From Stomoxys calcitrans (lineage: Eukaryota; Arthropoda; Insecta; Diptera; Muscidae), in the NCBI RefSeq assembly GCF_963082655.1, contig NC_081556.1, positions 157,776,328-157,840,327 of the forward strand: 64,000 nt of DNA, written 5' to 3'. How positions within the stretch are numbered: the stretch's first letter is position 1; the number at the start of each line of letters is the position of its first letter. The notes under the pieces were generated by a model. That model saw nothing but the letters and a program-made list of their open reading frames with translations. It made no database searches and was not told the origin of the DNA. The position numbers and the translations under genes are program-made. This document shows, in pieces, positions 1 to 11,431 of the stretch.

Positions 1-850
1 GTTCGTCCGATTTGCAGTAAAATTGTCATTTGTTAACCGAGTCTCTCGAAATTTGGCAGGAGGGATTTTCTTATGACTCTCGACATTACTGGTGAATTTC
101 ATAGAAATCGGCCCTGATTCAGATATAGCTGTCATATCGCCTGATTATCATACCAACAGCCACAGCAAGCGCATTGTTTGAACAATCTTGCCAAAACTTT
201 GCACAAAGCTTTCCTTGTCGACTATCACATTGTCTGAGTAGTTTGCTCGAAATTTGGTTCAGAATTAGACATAGCTCTCATATATATGTTTGTCAGATTT
301 GTTGGTAATTTGCAATTATATTGTCATTTATCAAACGTAGTTATTACAGTTTGAACATATCTGCTCGAAATTCGATACGAATTGTTTAATAACCCATGGG
401 AAAACATACGCCGACGTCCATCAAAATTGGTTCAGAATTGAATTTAGCTACCCTATTGCTTCGAAAATATTCGCATGCACACGTAGCGGATGAAATAAAA
501 ACGTCCGATAACTATGCACTAATGGGTTAAGTCTCAATGCGTTTGCAAAATTTCATCAAATCGGACCTCATTTAGATATAGATCCCATGTATATTTTCCT
601 CAAAATCGGATTAGATTTAGATAAAGAGTCAATGCTATATCTCTTATTGAGTCTTATATTTATTATAAGATTGAATATATAAATAAATAACTTTCATCCG
701 AGATGGCCTTTTAATGCTGTAGTGGGCAAAATTTCGGTCATATCTTCACAAAATTTAGCATGAGTTGTTTTATTTGACGTCCCAATATGTGTGTAAAATT
801 TCATCAAAGTCTGTATAGACTCACATATAGTTCCCATAAAAATCTTTAAG
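1..850 (-). repeat. Family C repeat, degenerate copy
   Basis: Diverged monomers of the type best seen at 34149..35340 (blocks such as TTGTTAACCGA, CTCGAAATTTGGCAGGAGG and ATATAGCTCCCATATA). The stretch around 395..470 (CATACGCCGACGTCCATC) matches 35216 onward in the same orientation. It runs off the left edge. The part after about 480 is weaker but still shows monomer-like blocks near 545..600 and 810..850. Confidence 0.55.
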
Positions 851-944
851 GCGTTTTACGTTTTTAAGCGTGCATTAGACACAATTTAGTTCCTTTCGTA
901 ACAACATTTTGCAAGGTTCTATTCGATATTATAATAGGAATACA

Positions 945-2395
945 AGAATTAAGTGTAGGGCTACGCCCGACTTTTACCTAAATCTAAGACGATCTAGCCA
1001 TGTCCGTCCGTATGTCCGATCTGTCTGCTGCAGTCATTAAAAAATAGAGATATTGAGCTGAAACTTTTCCCAGATTCTTTGTTTTGTCCATAAGCAGATT
1101 AAGATCGAAGATAGGCTATATCGGCCTATAACTTGATATAGCCCCCATATAGACCCATCCGCCGATTTGGGGTCTTAGGCCCATAAAAGCCACATTTATT
1201 ATCCGATTTTGCTGAAATTTGGGACAGTGAGTTGTATTGGGCCCTTCGACATCCTTCTTCAATTTGGCTCGGATCGGTCCAGTTATGGATATAGCTGCCA
1301 TATAGACCGATCTCTCGATTTAAGATTTTGAGCCCATAAAAGGCGCATTTATTGTCCGATGTCGCCGAAATTTGGGACCGTGAGTTGTGTTAGGACCGTC
1401 GACATCTTTCTTCAATTTGGCCTAGATCGGTTCAGATTTGAATATAGCTGCCATATAGACCGATCTCTCGATTTAGGGTCTTGCGCCCAAAAAAGGCGCA
1501 TTTATTGTCTGATTTTGCCAAAATTTGGAACAGTGAGTTGTGTTTGGCCCTTCGACATCCTTCTTCAATTTGGCCCAGATCGGTCCAGATTTGGATATAG
1601 CTGCCATATAGATCGATCTCTCGATTTAAGGTCTTTCGCCCATAAAAGGTGCATTTATTGTTCGATTTTGCCAAAATTTGGGACAGTGAGTTGTGTTTGG
1701 CCCTTCGACATCCTTCTTCAATTTGGCTCGGATCGGTCTAGATATGGATAAAGCTGCCATATAGACCGATCTCTCGATTTATGGTTTTGAGCCCATAAAA
1801 GGTTCATTTATTGTCCGATATCGCCGAAATTTGGGACAATGAGTTAAGTGAAGCCCCTCGACATATTTCTGCAATTTCGCCTAGATTGATCAATTGACCG
1901 ATCTCTCGATTTAAGATTTTGAGCCCGTAAAAGGCGCATTTATTGTCCGTTGTCGCCGAAATTTGGGACAATGAGTTAAGTGAAGCCCCTCGACATATTT
2001 CTGCAATTTGGCCTAGATTGATCAAGATTTGCATATAGCTGACATATAGGCCGATATCTCGTTTTAAAGTCTTGGCCCCATAAAATGTGCATTTATGATC
2101 CGATTTCACTGTAATTTGCAACAGTGACTTATATTAGGCTTTTCGGCGTCAGTGTCGTATATGGTTCAGACCGATTTATTTTTAGATATAGCTACTAAAC
2201 TTATCATTATTTTGTTATACAAAATTGAACTATGAATTGTATTTGGTTCAAATCGAAACATATTTTGATGTAGCTGCTACGGGGCATAAAATATGCATTT
2301 TTCTATGGATTTTGACGAAAGGTGGTTTACATATATACCCGAGGTGGTGGGTATCCAAAGTTCGGCCGGGCCGAACTTAACGCCTTTTTACTTGT
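945..2395 (+). repeat. Family B element with 153-bp tandem monomers
   Basis: The left end has the GTCCGTCCG-rich segment. The middle is an array in which the block GACCGATCTCTCG starts at 1305, 1458, 1611, 1764, 1896 and 2049. The spacing is 153 bp except for one 132-bp step caused by a 21-bp deletion. The right end has GGTGGTGGGTATCC, then the palindrome TTCGGCCGGGCCGAA and TTTTTACTTGTT. Because 153 is a multiple of three, reading frames stay open through the array with a 51-residue period; I treat these as repeat-derived, not genes. Class of element unknown to me. Confidence 0.75.
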
Positions 2396-3149
2396 TGCTG
2401 CCTAGTTCGAAGTAGAGAAGTGCTACACTTGTGAGGGGATGACCACCGCCAAGTTGGCCTCCGTTTGTAAAAACTCGAAAAATGTTTTGGCAATTGAACA
2501 TATAATGCTATCACATTAAATTTTGCATAGATTTTTCGTGCCGATAAAGGTAGTGGGGATGGCAAATAGGTCATATCGGTTAATATTTATATCTATATAG
2601 TTTATCTAGCACAATCCTCCGTCTTGGCTTGAAACCCATTAACAATTTTTGACATTGTTATTGTATTTTCTTACTTCTGTTAGTCATATGTATAAATTAT
2701 GTATGAATTATGGAACTGGGGAAAAGCTCATGTGATTGAAAAGGTTGATATAAGATCGTAAACCTTAAAGATATAAAAGTTTCTTCTAATGTTAACATCA
2801 CGTTCTCGTTAGTCTTCAGTTTGTTTCAATCACATTGTTTCCTAATTTTCCACTATTCACCTAAAAATGCGTAAAACAATAACGTTTGCAAAATTGTAGA
2901 GTAGAGTGATGAGCTGGTAAAAAAAATCCCCCGGGCTAAAAGGCCATTTGTAGATTGCAATAAAACGTTTAACACATTCCGTATGAATGTTATTGACTTG
3001 GTACGCCACTACTAAATTAATAAAAAATATTTTTAAATTAAATCCATCCCATATGCAGAACGAAGCTGTAAAAACTAATTAACAACTTTGATTTTTTAAT
3101 TAAATCCAGTTCATCCAGCCACCCTCACTTCTCTTATTTGTTGTTGTTG
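2396..3149. other. Intronic AT-rich DNA, nothing recognised
   Basis: Lies between two repeat elements and inside what I infer to be kcc intron 2. A short B-like piece (CATATCGGTTAATATTTATA) lies near 2570. No splice-flanked coding segment or RNA gene seen. Confidence 0.4.
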
Positions 3150-4514
3150 TTTTTATACCCTCCACCATAAGATGGGGGGTATACTAATTTCGTCATTCTG
3201 TTTGTAACTACTCGAAATATTCGTCTGAGACCCCATAAAGTATATATATTCTTGATCGTCGTGAAATTTTATGTCGATCTAGCCATGTCCGTCCGTCCGT
3301 CCGTCCGTCCGTCCGTCCGTCCGTCCGTCCGTCCGTCCGTCTGTCTGTCGAAAGCACGCTAACTTCCGAAGGAGTAAAGCTAGGCGCTTGAAATTTTGCA
3401 CAAATACTTCTTATTAGTGTAGGTCGGTTGGTATTGTAAATGGGTCATATCGGTCCATATTTTGATATAGCTGCCATATAAACCGATCTTGGGTCTTGAC
3501 TTCTTGAGCCTCTAGAGTGCGCAATTCTTATCCGATTTTGATGAAATTTTGCACGACGTGTTTTGTTATGACATCCAACAACTGTGATAAGTATGGTTCA
3601 AATCGGTCCATAACCTGATATAGCTGCCATATAAACCGATCTTGGGTCTTGACTTCTTGAGCATCTAGAGTGCGCAATTCTTATCCGATTTTGATGAAAT
3701 TTTGCACGACGTGTTTTGTTATGAGATCCAACAACTGTGCCAAGTATGGTTGAAATCGGTCCATAACCTGATACAGCTGCCATATAAACCGATCTTGGGT
3801 CTTGACTTCTTGAGCCTCTAGAGTGCGCAATTCTTATCCGATTGGAATGAAATTTTGCACGACGTGTTTTGTTATGATATCCAACAACTGTGCCATGTAT
3901 GGTTCAAATCGGTCCATAACCTGATATAGCTGTCATATAAACCGATCTTGGGTCTTGACTTCTTGAGCCTCTAGAGGGCGCAATTCTTATCCAATTTGAA
4001 TGAGTGTTGGCACGTAGTATTTTGTTATGATATCCAACAACTGTGCCAAGTATGGTTCAAATCGGTTCATAACCTGATATAGCTGCCATATAAACCGATC
4101 TGGGATCTTGACTTCTTGAGCCTCTAGAGGTCGCAATTATTATCCGATTTGCCTGAAATTTTGTACGACGGATTCTCTCATGACCATTAACATACGTGTT
4201 TATTATGGTCTGAATCGGTTTATAGCCTGATATAGCTCCCATATAAATCGATCTCTCTATTTTACTTCTTGAGCCCACAAAGGGCGCAATTCTTATTCGA
4301 ATTGGCTGACATTTTACACAGGTCTCCAACATATAATTTAATTGTGGTCCAAACCGGATCATATCTTGATATCGCTCTAATAGCAGAGCAAATCTTCTCT
4401 TTTATCCTTTTTTTGCCTAAGAAGAGATGCCGGGAAAAGAACTCGACATATGCGATCCATGGTGGAGGGTATATAAGATTCGGCCCGGCCGAACTTAGCA
4501 CGCTTTTACTTGTT
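3150..4514 (+). repeat. Family A element, best-preserved copy
   Basis: Starts with TATACCCTCCACCATAAGAT and ends with CCATGGTGGAGGGTATATAA, so the two ends are inverted copies of TATACCCTCCACCAT. Beyond the right end lie the palindrome TTCGGCCCGGCCGAA and GCTTTTACTTGTT. Inside, the block ACCGATCT (ATCGAT in the last unit) recurs at 3482, 3635, 3788, 3941, 4094 and 4247, exactly 153 bp each time. A GTCC microsatellite sits near the left end. No protein of its own is evident. Confidence 0.8.
3289..3342 (+). repeat. (GTCC)n microsatellite
   Basis: About 13 tandem GTCC units inside the left end of the family A element. The same position in related copies carries shorter GTCC/GTCT runs, so this is an expansion of a resident motif. 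Confidence 0.9.
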
Positions 4515-4750
4515 TTTTTATTGGGAGTAATAAAATTTATTCACACCCATTGACAGCGACAGCGCCTCTATGTGGGTGCGTGGGGGGTCACATGAAAACG
4601 GCTTGACGTCGTTCCTCCATTCAGATGTGTGGACGAGTAGATGGGACATTCGAGACACTTCATCACGAGATAGTGGATTCATGTGATTTATTGGTTTTGG
4701 GGGCTGGTGGTGGTCGTGATGGTGGGGTTATACATATGACATTGACTTAC

Positions 4751-4945
4751 CCATGCGCGCCGAAGGCGCTGGCGCTTTAGCATCTGGATCGGTGGCAGCA
4801 GGTATGGTGTTTTCATAATTGGCAAGTGAAGATATAAATGTCGATATATGCGGCCTTGTTTCCAAGTCATCATCGTATAAATATAAGTTGGGTTCTTTAT
4901 TTGGTTTTTCGTTGTTTTCTTCTACGGTTTCAACACCACATTTTT
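4751..4945 (-). CDS. kcc: K-Cl cotransporter, common N-terminal exon
   Basis: This 195-nt internal exon encodes 65 residues of the cytosolic N-terminus of a potassium-chloride cotransporter (SLC12A4-7 type, Drosophila kazachoc), which moves K+ and Cl- out of cells electroneutrally. The signature is NLYLYDDDLETRP followed by HISTFISSLANYEN and, at the end, APSARMG. This matches the family pattern NLALFEEEMDTRP...LANYTN...RMGTFMGVYLP just before membrane helix 1. The minus strand shows a good acceptor (CTTCTGTCATTTTAG) ending at 4946 and a donor GTAAGT starting at 4750. Entry and exit are both phase 1. The incoming codon is completed as G|AA (Glu) from either upstream first exon. The next exon, with the first membrane helix, is not found down to position 1, so intron 2 runs past the left edge. 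Family recognised from memory, not from a search. Confidence 0.87.
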
Positions 4946-6054
4946 CTAAAATGACAGAAGAAGAAAGTAACACATTTAGTAAATGTTATATAATATTTAA
5001 AGAAGAATTTATATATATAGAATGGTTAGAATTGTAAGGCGTATTGGTGTATTTAAAGAATTTTATTATTTTTAAGTTACAATTTTAGAGTTTACTAAGC
5101 AGCGTAAAGCTTAAGGATAAACTGCAGATTAAGATTATCATCATAACCCTATAGATAATAAAAACACACCAGCCTAAATTGCATTGTGGTTGTAAATGTA
5201 AATTAAAGATACGACAAGTAAAAGACATCCACAATGTATCGCATTTGACAAGTTCTTTGAATGACTTTTTTCAAATAATTAGATCCGTTTATATACGAGC
5301 TATATGAAGTCATGGTCCTATATTGATCGCATTTATCAAGGCTGTAACAAATCATAACAAAATTCTACGTTAAAAATTTCAGTCAAATCGGATAACACAT
5401 GCCCTTTAGAGGCTCAAGAAATCAAATCGGAAGATCGATTTATTTCGAGCTATATCAGGATGTGGTCCGACTTGAACCATACTTAGCACTTTTGTTGAAT
5501 GTTATAATATTCGTTAAAATAGGAAAAAAAAAACACATTCACTATCCCAATCGACACACAGTGCGATAGAATAAAAAAAAAATGGTTAAAAAATCTGCCA
5601 TTTGGGAACTGGTATGTAGGGCTCTTTCAAGGCCTTAAGTTTGTGACCTCGGCATTTCGAAAAAATGTTTGGGCTGCCAAATCTTTATTTGTGGTTCGAT
5701 TTCCAATTTTTTGCTGGATAATGCCCAAACAAACCTACCAAAAAGTACGAATGGGGTCAAAAATATCTTTTCTGGTTTCGGGGTTATTAGAATTAAAATT
5801 TTTTTCAACGAGTTTTATTTCAACGGGTAGAGCTATCTCTAATGGCAGATTATTTACTCTTTTTTTCGATTCTATCCAAATGTGTGACGGATGTGAATTT
5901 AAAGTTGTTCTAGCCGAGACATGAACCAGCAAATTGGTAAAATTTAAAACAAAAATTTAAAATTAATATAACTCAGGGAATTTTGGGCGGATTTTGGAAA
6001 ATTTGGTAACCAATGAAAGTAAAAACTTGGAAGAATACGTTACAGTTCGTTTCA
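4946..6054. other. kcc intron 1, with a family A fragment
   Basis: Intron directly upstream of the common exon, AT-rich. A minus-oriented, worn family A piece spans about 5290..5510 (CTCAAGAAATCAAATCGG, GATCGATTTATTTCGAGC). The rest shows no coding or RNA signal; the short open frames have no splice or homology support. Confidence 0.5.
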
Positions 6055-6129
6055 TTTTTATATCCTCCACCATAGGATGGGGGTATATTAATTTTCTCCG
6101 TTTGCAATATTCGTCTAAGACGCCATAAA

Positions 6130-6195
<66 letters not shown>
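6130..6195. repeat. (TA)n microsatellite, about 33 units
   Basis: Uninterrupted TA run at the place where related family A and B copies have a short TATATATA before TTCTTGATCGTC. Confidence 0.95.
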
Positions 6196-6197
<2 letters not shown>

Positions 6198-6602
6198 TTC
6201 ATCGTCATGACATTACAGGTCGATCTAGCTATCTCCGTCCATCTGTCCGTCCGTCCCCCCATTCATCCCCCCAAAAGTTAGCGTCTGTCGCACGCTAACT
6301 TTTGAAGGAGTAAAGCTAGGCGTTTGAAATTTTACACAAATAGATTATTAGTGTAGGTTGGCTCCGATTGTAAATAGGCCAAATCGGTCCATGTTTTTAA
6401 AAGTTGCCTTATAAACTGATCTTGGGTCTTGACTTTTTGAGTTTCTAGAGGGCGCAATTCTTATCCTATTTGGCTGAAATTTTGTTTCGGTGTAGCTTCC
6501 AATAATTGTGCCAAGTATGGTTCAAATCGGTTCATAGCCTGATAAAGCTGCCATATAAAACCGATCTCCCGATTAAACTTCTTGAGCTTCTAAAGGACGC
6601 AT

Positions 6603-6693
6603 TTTTATCAAATTTAGTTGAAATTTTATCAAAGTTAGTTGAAATTTTATCAAATTTAGTTAAAATTTTATCAAATTTAGTTGAAATTTTGCA
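6603..6693 (+). repeat. 21-bp minisatellite, about 4 units
   Basis: Repeats of AAATTTAGTTGAAATTTTATC with point differences, arising inside a family A monomer. The TTGAAATTTT core is part of the ordinary monomer, so this is a local expansion. Confidence 0.8.
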
Positions 6694-6987
6694 TATGTCG
6701 TTTTGGTATTGCTTTTAACAACTGTTCCAAGTATGGTGTAAATCGGTTGACAACCTAATATAACTGTCATATGAACCGATTTCCCAATATGACTTCTGAG
6801 CCTCTAGAGGGTCTAAAACTTTGGAGGTGGTATTTTTATGACTTTTAACAGCCATGACAAGTACGATCCATATCGTTCAATAACTTGATATAGCTCATAT
6901 GTATTTGAATAAGCCATTCAAATAACTTTACAATTGCTATCCATGGTGGAGGGGATATGAGACGAACTTAGCACGCTTTTACTTGTT

Positions 6988-9442
6988 ATAGCTTCATTTG
7001 TACATCTGTAACTTGACATACAATTTTGTAAAAAAAATTTGAAAGTCGTTTTCGGGCATTGCTAGAAAATATTAAAATAGAAAAGTGGCTTTCGGAAGAA
7101 AGCACTACGAAACGCATACATACAGCTTTATAAAAATATGTATAGATTGGTCTATATGGTAGCTATTATGGCGAGAACTTAACCAAAATCGGTCGATTTT
7201 GCTGGTTTTATGAGCTCAAACAGTTAATCCGGGTGGTCAGTCTACACGAAAGCTATATCCAAACGGTTTGACACGAACGTGGAGGGGTCGAATGGCCCAA
7301 CTTGTTTTTTTAATTTTTGCCCTAAATCAATTAGCGTTAACCATTAGATAAAAAAGGCTTTTTATTTGCCCTACATTCGATTGCATGTAAAATTTGTGTT
7401 TCCTTGTTTAATGTCAAAAAAATTGTAAGATCCAACATGGAAACAAAAATTTTACATGCAATCGACTGTTGGGCAAATAACAAATAACAAGAATGTTGGA
7501 ATATTTAGGGCAAATAAATAAATCTAGTTGAGTCAATTATTTGACTAATCTGAACGTAGCTTTACGTCCTTCGAATTTCTTTCTTAAGGCCCTAGAACTC
7601 TCAAGTTTTATCCGATTTGGCTTAAATTAGTTTGCCCACGAACATTCCCATAGAGAGATTCTGGCTTTCTCCACCTAAGTAATACATAAATAAATTCGCA
7701 TTGAAACTTAAAAAATCTCGGAAATAAAGAGTGGTAAACTTAAAATTTTTCCACATTATTCTGACGATTCGTTATCTTTCGCTTTTTTTTAAATGGTTTT
7801 ACCGCTAAGCTGTTTCATTGTTGATCCTTTAGAGATGACACAATGAAAAACATTAGCAGTTCCGAATTAATTTGCTAGAGTTTGTAGCCTTTTTCGTTTC
7901 ATTATCAAAAAACATTTGCCCTCATGCTACTCACACTAAATGCTTGTCAAAATTTTACACTTTTCAGCAGTGGAAAGGTTGTGCAGTAAATCTGATTAAA
8001 TAGTTGCTTGGGGATATAAACCTGCCGCCACATCATTTTTGTTTGTAGCTCCTGGTGGAATACTTTCTTTTTTGTGGGATTTGATGAGGTTTCATAATAC
8101 AATAATACAATGCGTAAGCAAGCCGTGTACTAAGAGTAGCAAGCCAGTATTGTGCTTTCGCTCATTCATTCACTGAATCTGAACTCACACTGCCATGTAT
8201 GCAAGCGAGTGTATAAAAAACAGATTAAAAGTGTGCCGTACTTTATGAGCATACCTATAATCATATCCAACAATGGCAAAAGGACATAATGCAAACATGC
8301 CAGACGTTCTGTTCATCCATCCATATGTATCTGGAAGGGAACAACACCACATACATGTGAAAATATGCATGTTATGTACATTCATGCATGTCAGTCAGTA
8401 TGCATATTTGTTTGTTTATATGTGTGTATGGGAAAACAACATCAACCAGTAAAAAAATCAGTAACACAAATAATACCTAACTAACTCGCCACCTTCCCTA
8501 CCCTATGCTCACCTGCAGTTTGTCATTTCCCTTACATCGAATGGTGCAAATACCTTTGTGAGTACATACGTATGTTGTTCTTACGTGTGTATTCATGTGT
8601 TGTTTTGAAAGTGTTACCTGTAACGTTTAAACATGGACCGACAAGCGACAGCCCCTACAAAGCTTGCCATGGCACCGAAGGAAATAAACAACATTGTCGC
8701 CACACAGCCATTCACACTTCCATGGCATGTTCCCATAAATGTATATATTTATATATGTGTGAACGTTTCGATGATGTATGTGTGTATGGAAGCATGTCGG
8801 GTTTCATCAAATGAACAAAGAAAAAAAGATACAAAAATCGCAAAAAGGTCCTAGTTTTTTTCTCGTGCAGTGTTGCCATAATATTTGTAAAGCTGTTTAA
8901 AAAGGATTTGGTTGATAGTGTAAAATTCAAGGATTTTAGCTTCGACGGTTCCGTCTTGTATATGAGAATCATGGCTTCCAATTAAAGTAAGTAAAGGCTT
9001 CCAGGAAATAATTCTTGTGGTAATAATCTCTTGATACCTTCTAATATACTAGAAGAGTGACATAACTCAAAAAATTGATTTTCCCTTTTCATTCAATGAA
9101 AAAAAGAAAAATACTAGATATCTATATGAAATTTTTGCAAAAGGTAAATCATGCAAAACTTTTGGGTTATTTCACTCTTCAAGCACATGATACACATATT
9201 CTTGAACGATGTCAAGTCTCTGTATCCTGTGAACGAATAAAGCTTTCCGTACAAACAGTACAAACACTAGAGTGTGCAATTTTAGTCCAATTTGACCGAG
9301 ATTTGTCGTACTGCGTTCTATTATGACTTTTAACATATATGTCAAGTATGGTTCTAAAAGGCCCATAACTTAATTTAGCTTACCTTTTATCAAATCTTCA
9401 GTTTTTTACTACTTGAACATTTGTAGGAAGAAATACTTAAGT
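6988..9442. other. kcc intron 1, mostly single-copy-looking
   Basis: Contains the foldback at 7313..7516 (separate entry) and a weak family A fragment around 9240..9380 (GTGCAATTTTAGTCC, TCAAGTATGG). The segment 7950..8860 has many CA/TG-rich words (ACATACGTATG, ATGTGTGTATGG) and no sequence that I can assign to a gene. Confidence 0.4.
7313..7516. mobile_element. Foldback MITE-like element
   Basis: Inner arms 7362..7403 and 7439..7480 are near-perfect inverted copies (TTATTTGCCC...GTTTCC) of about 42 bp around a 35-bp loop. Outer arms at 7313..7326 and 7503..7516 repeat TTTGCCCTAAAT in inverse. No coding capacity. The same TTAGGGCA word forms a small hairpin at 10272..10294. Boundaries are approximate. 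Confidence 0.6.
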
Positions 9443-10208
9443 TTTTTATGCCCACCAGCACGGAACGGGGGTATACTAATCTAGTCATTCCGTTTGTAAC
9501 ACCTCAAAATATTGATCTAGGACCCCATACAGTATATATATTCTTGATCGTCTCGACATCTTCAATCAATGTCCGTCCTTCCGTCAGTCGGAATCACGAT
9601 AGCGGTCGAGCGCATATCACTAACCACTTAAATTTTGCACAGATACTTAATATTGATATAGGTCGTTGGAGATTGCAAATGGGCCATATCGGTTCAGATT
9701 TGGATATAGCTCCCATATAAACCGATCTCCCGATTTTACTTCTTGAGCCTAAGGAAGCCTAAATTGGTATCCGATTTGACTGAAATTTTGCCCACAGTGT
9801 TCCATTATGACTTCCAACAACTATGTCAAGTACGGTTTAAATCGGTGTATAACCTGATATAGCTTCCATATAAACCGATCTCTCGATTTGACTTCTTGAG
9901 CCCCTGGAAGCCACAATTATTGTCCGATTTGGCTGGAATTTTGCTTGTGGTAATCTGTTATGACTTTTAACAACTGTGCCAAGTACGGTACAAATTGGTC
10001 AATAACTTGATATACAATAGCTCCCATATAAACCAATCTCCTAATTGATTTGATTTTGCAAAAAGTGTTCTGTTATGACTCTCAACAACTGTGCCAAGTA
10101 CGGTCCAAATCGGTCTACAACCCGATATAGCTCCCACATTGTAGCAGAATCGATGGTGATTGGATCCCAAGATTCGGCCCGGCCGAGCTTATCACGCTTT
10201 TACTTGTT
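9443..10208 (+). repeat. Family A element, variant left end
   Basis: Left end ATGCCCACCAGCACGGAACG, then CTAATCTAGTCATTCCG; right end GATTCGGCCCGGCCGAGC and CGCTTTTACTTGTT. Monomer block ACCGATCT at 9721 and 9874 (153 bp), then ACCAATCT at 10032, where a 5-bp CAATA insertion accounts for the longer step. The minus-oriented copy at 20500..21108 is of the same variant. Confidence 0.75.
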
Positions 10209-10316
10209 TATTATAACTTTGGTAAAAAAAATATAATATATTTAAATGAATGTTTTATTTCATGTCAGGAATTTAGGGCATTGCATTTGCCCTAATGTTC
10301 TTTTTCATTTATCATA

Positions 10317-11431
10317 CACTCAACCAAATTTGATATTAAAAACAGCAAATATGTTTGTTAAAACAGCAGTTTTTGTCTGCTGAAAATGGGAAAGCGGACA
10401 TTACCGCTGTTTTAGCAAACTTAGGGCTACTGTATTAGTAAACATTTCTTACTGCTATTTCAACTAACAGAATCTGCTGTTTTGAGTACACAAGTCTGCT
10501 AAAAAAATGTGTATGATACTTTTTAAGGTTGCCTGTTACGTGCTTTGATTACTTTAGGCATTTTTTAGAATTTTCTTTAGAAATTTTGCTGCAAAAGATG
10601 ATTTTAATTTGTGAAATATTACTGCAAAAAAGCTATCTAATCCATACATTGGTATACATTTCGAAATGTGGCTAAGCTAGCTCGCATTTTTGTTATTGCT
10701 CTACTAATGTGCACATAAATGACATGGCCTTTTGTATCTAAATTTAAAGAAAAAAGCTTATGCAAAATATATATTTAGTTGTGATTATAAACATCCACTG
10801 AAACATACATATGTGTTCTATTTTTTCTTCTAATATCCCCTTCGAAAAAAAGCAGCAGTCACTTTGAGCAAACAACAGACTTTTCAACAGTAAGCCTGCT
10901 AAGCTGAAATTGCAGTACTACTGCCGTATTAGCAGAACCACTGCTACAATAGCAGCAATTTTAACTACTAATATTCAGCAGATAGTGTTTGCTATTTTCA
11001 GCAAACTTTTTTCTATGAGTGTACATTCAGTGGTGATTGTAAAAATCCCCTGAAACACACATTTACATTTGTATTTTATTTTTTCATCTAACATTCTCTT
11101 CATTATTAAGCAGTTGTCATTTTCAACAAGCCTGCTGCTCTCAAATAGCAGAACTACTGCTGTACTGCTGCTACAATAGCAGCAAAATTATATTCAGCAG
11201 ACAATGTTTGCTATTTTCAGCAATAAAGTAGCATACAATTTTTTTTCAGTAGACCTTTGTATTCGAAACATCAGATTTTGTTAGTTGAAATTGCAGTACG
11301 AAGTGTTTGCTGATACAGCAGTCCCATATTTGCCGAAACAGCAGTCAGGTCTGCTTTCCCATTTTCAGAAGACAAAAACTGCTGTTTTAGCAAACATTTT
11401 TTCAGTTTTGAATAACAAATTTGGTTGAGTG
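10317..11431. mobile_element. Non-autonomous DNA transposon, ~200-bp TIRs
   Basis: Ends are CACTCAACCAAATTTG and its inverse CAAATTTGGTTGAGTG, flanked on both sides by TA (10315..10316 and 11432..11433). The inverted similarity runs about 200 bp into the element: shared ordered blocks AAACAGCAGTTTTTGTC, CTGAAAATGGGAAAGC and TTTCAACTAACA. The centre holds two direct repeats, about 10783..11023 and 11031..11227, each starting TTGTGATTATAAACATCC-like and rich in CAGCA words. No transposase frame. TA duplication suggests Tc1/mariner-type mobilisation; the family is not one I can name. Confidence 0.75.

Larger units (their letters stand above)
6055..6987 (+). repeat. Family A element with expanded microsatellites
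   Basis: Left end TATCCTCCACCATAGGATGG; right end ATCCATGGTGGAGGGGATAT, then AACTTAGCACGCTTTTACTTGTT with most of the GGCC palindrome lost. Internal monomers are diverged, and spacing is off the 153-bp norm because of small deletions and a 21-bp minisatellite. Confidence 0.75.

Noticed and set aside
1359..1751. 130-codon plus-strand open frame with internal repeats
   Set aside because: It is the 153-bp array read through: 153 is divisible by three, so any stop-free monomer frame stays open. Both strands show this.
3289..3342. Possible CRISPR or satellite array from regular repeats
   Set aside because: Simple GTCC microsatellite within a mobile repeat. No spacer structure, and the genome is eukaryotic.
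4269..4553. 94-codon plus-strand frame at the end of a family A element
   Set aside because: It crosses the element's hairpin end and has no conserved counterpart in other copies.
5643..5924. 93-codon plus-strand frame as a possible host exon
   Set aside because: Overlapping frames on both strands, no splice junctions, no family recognised.
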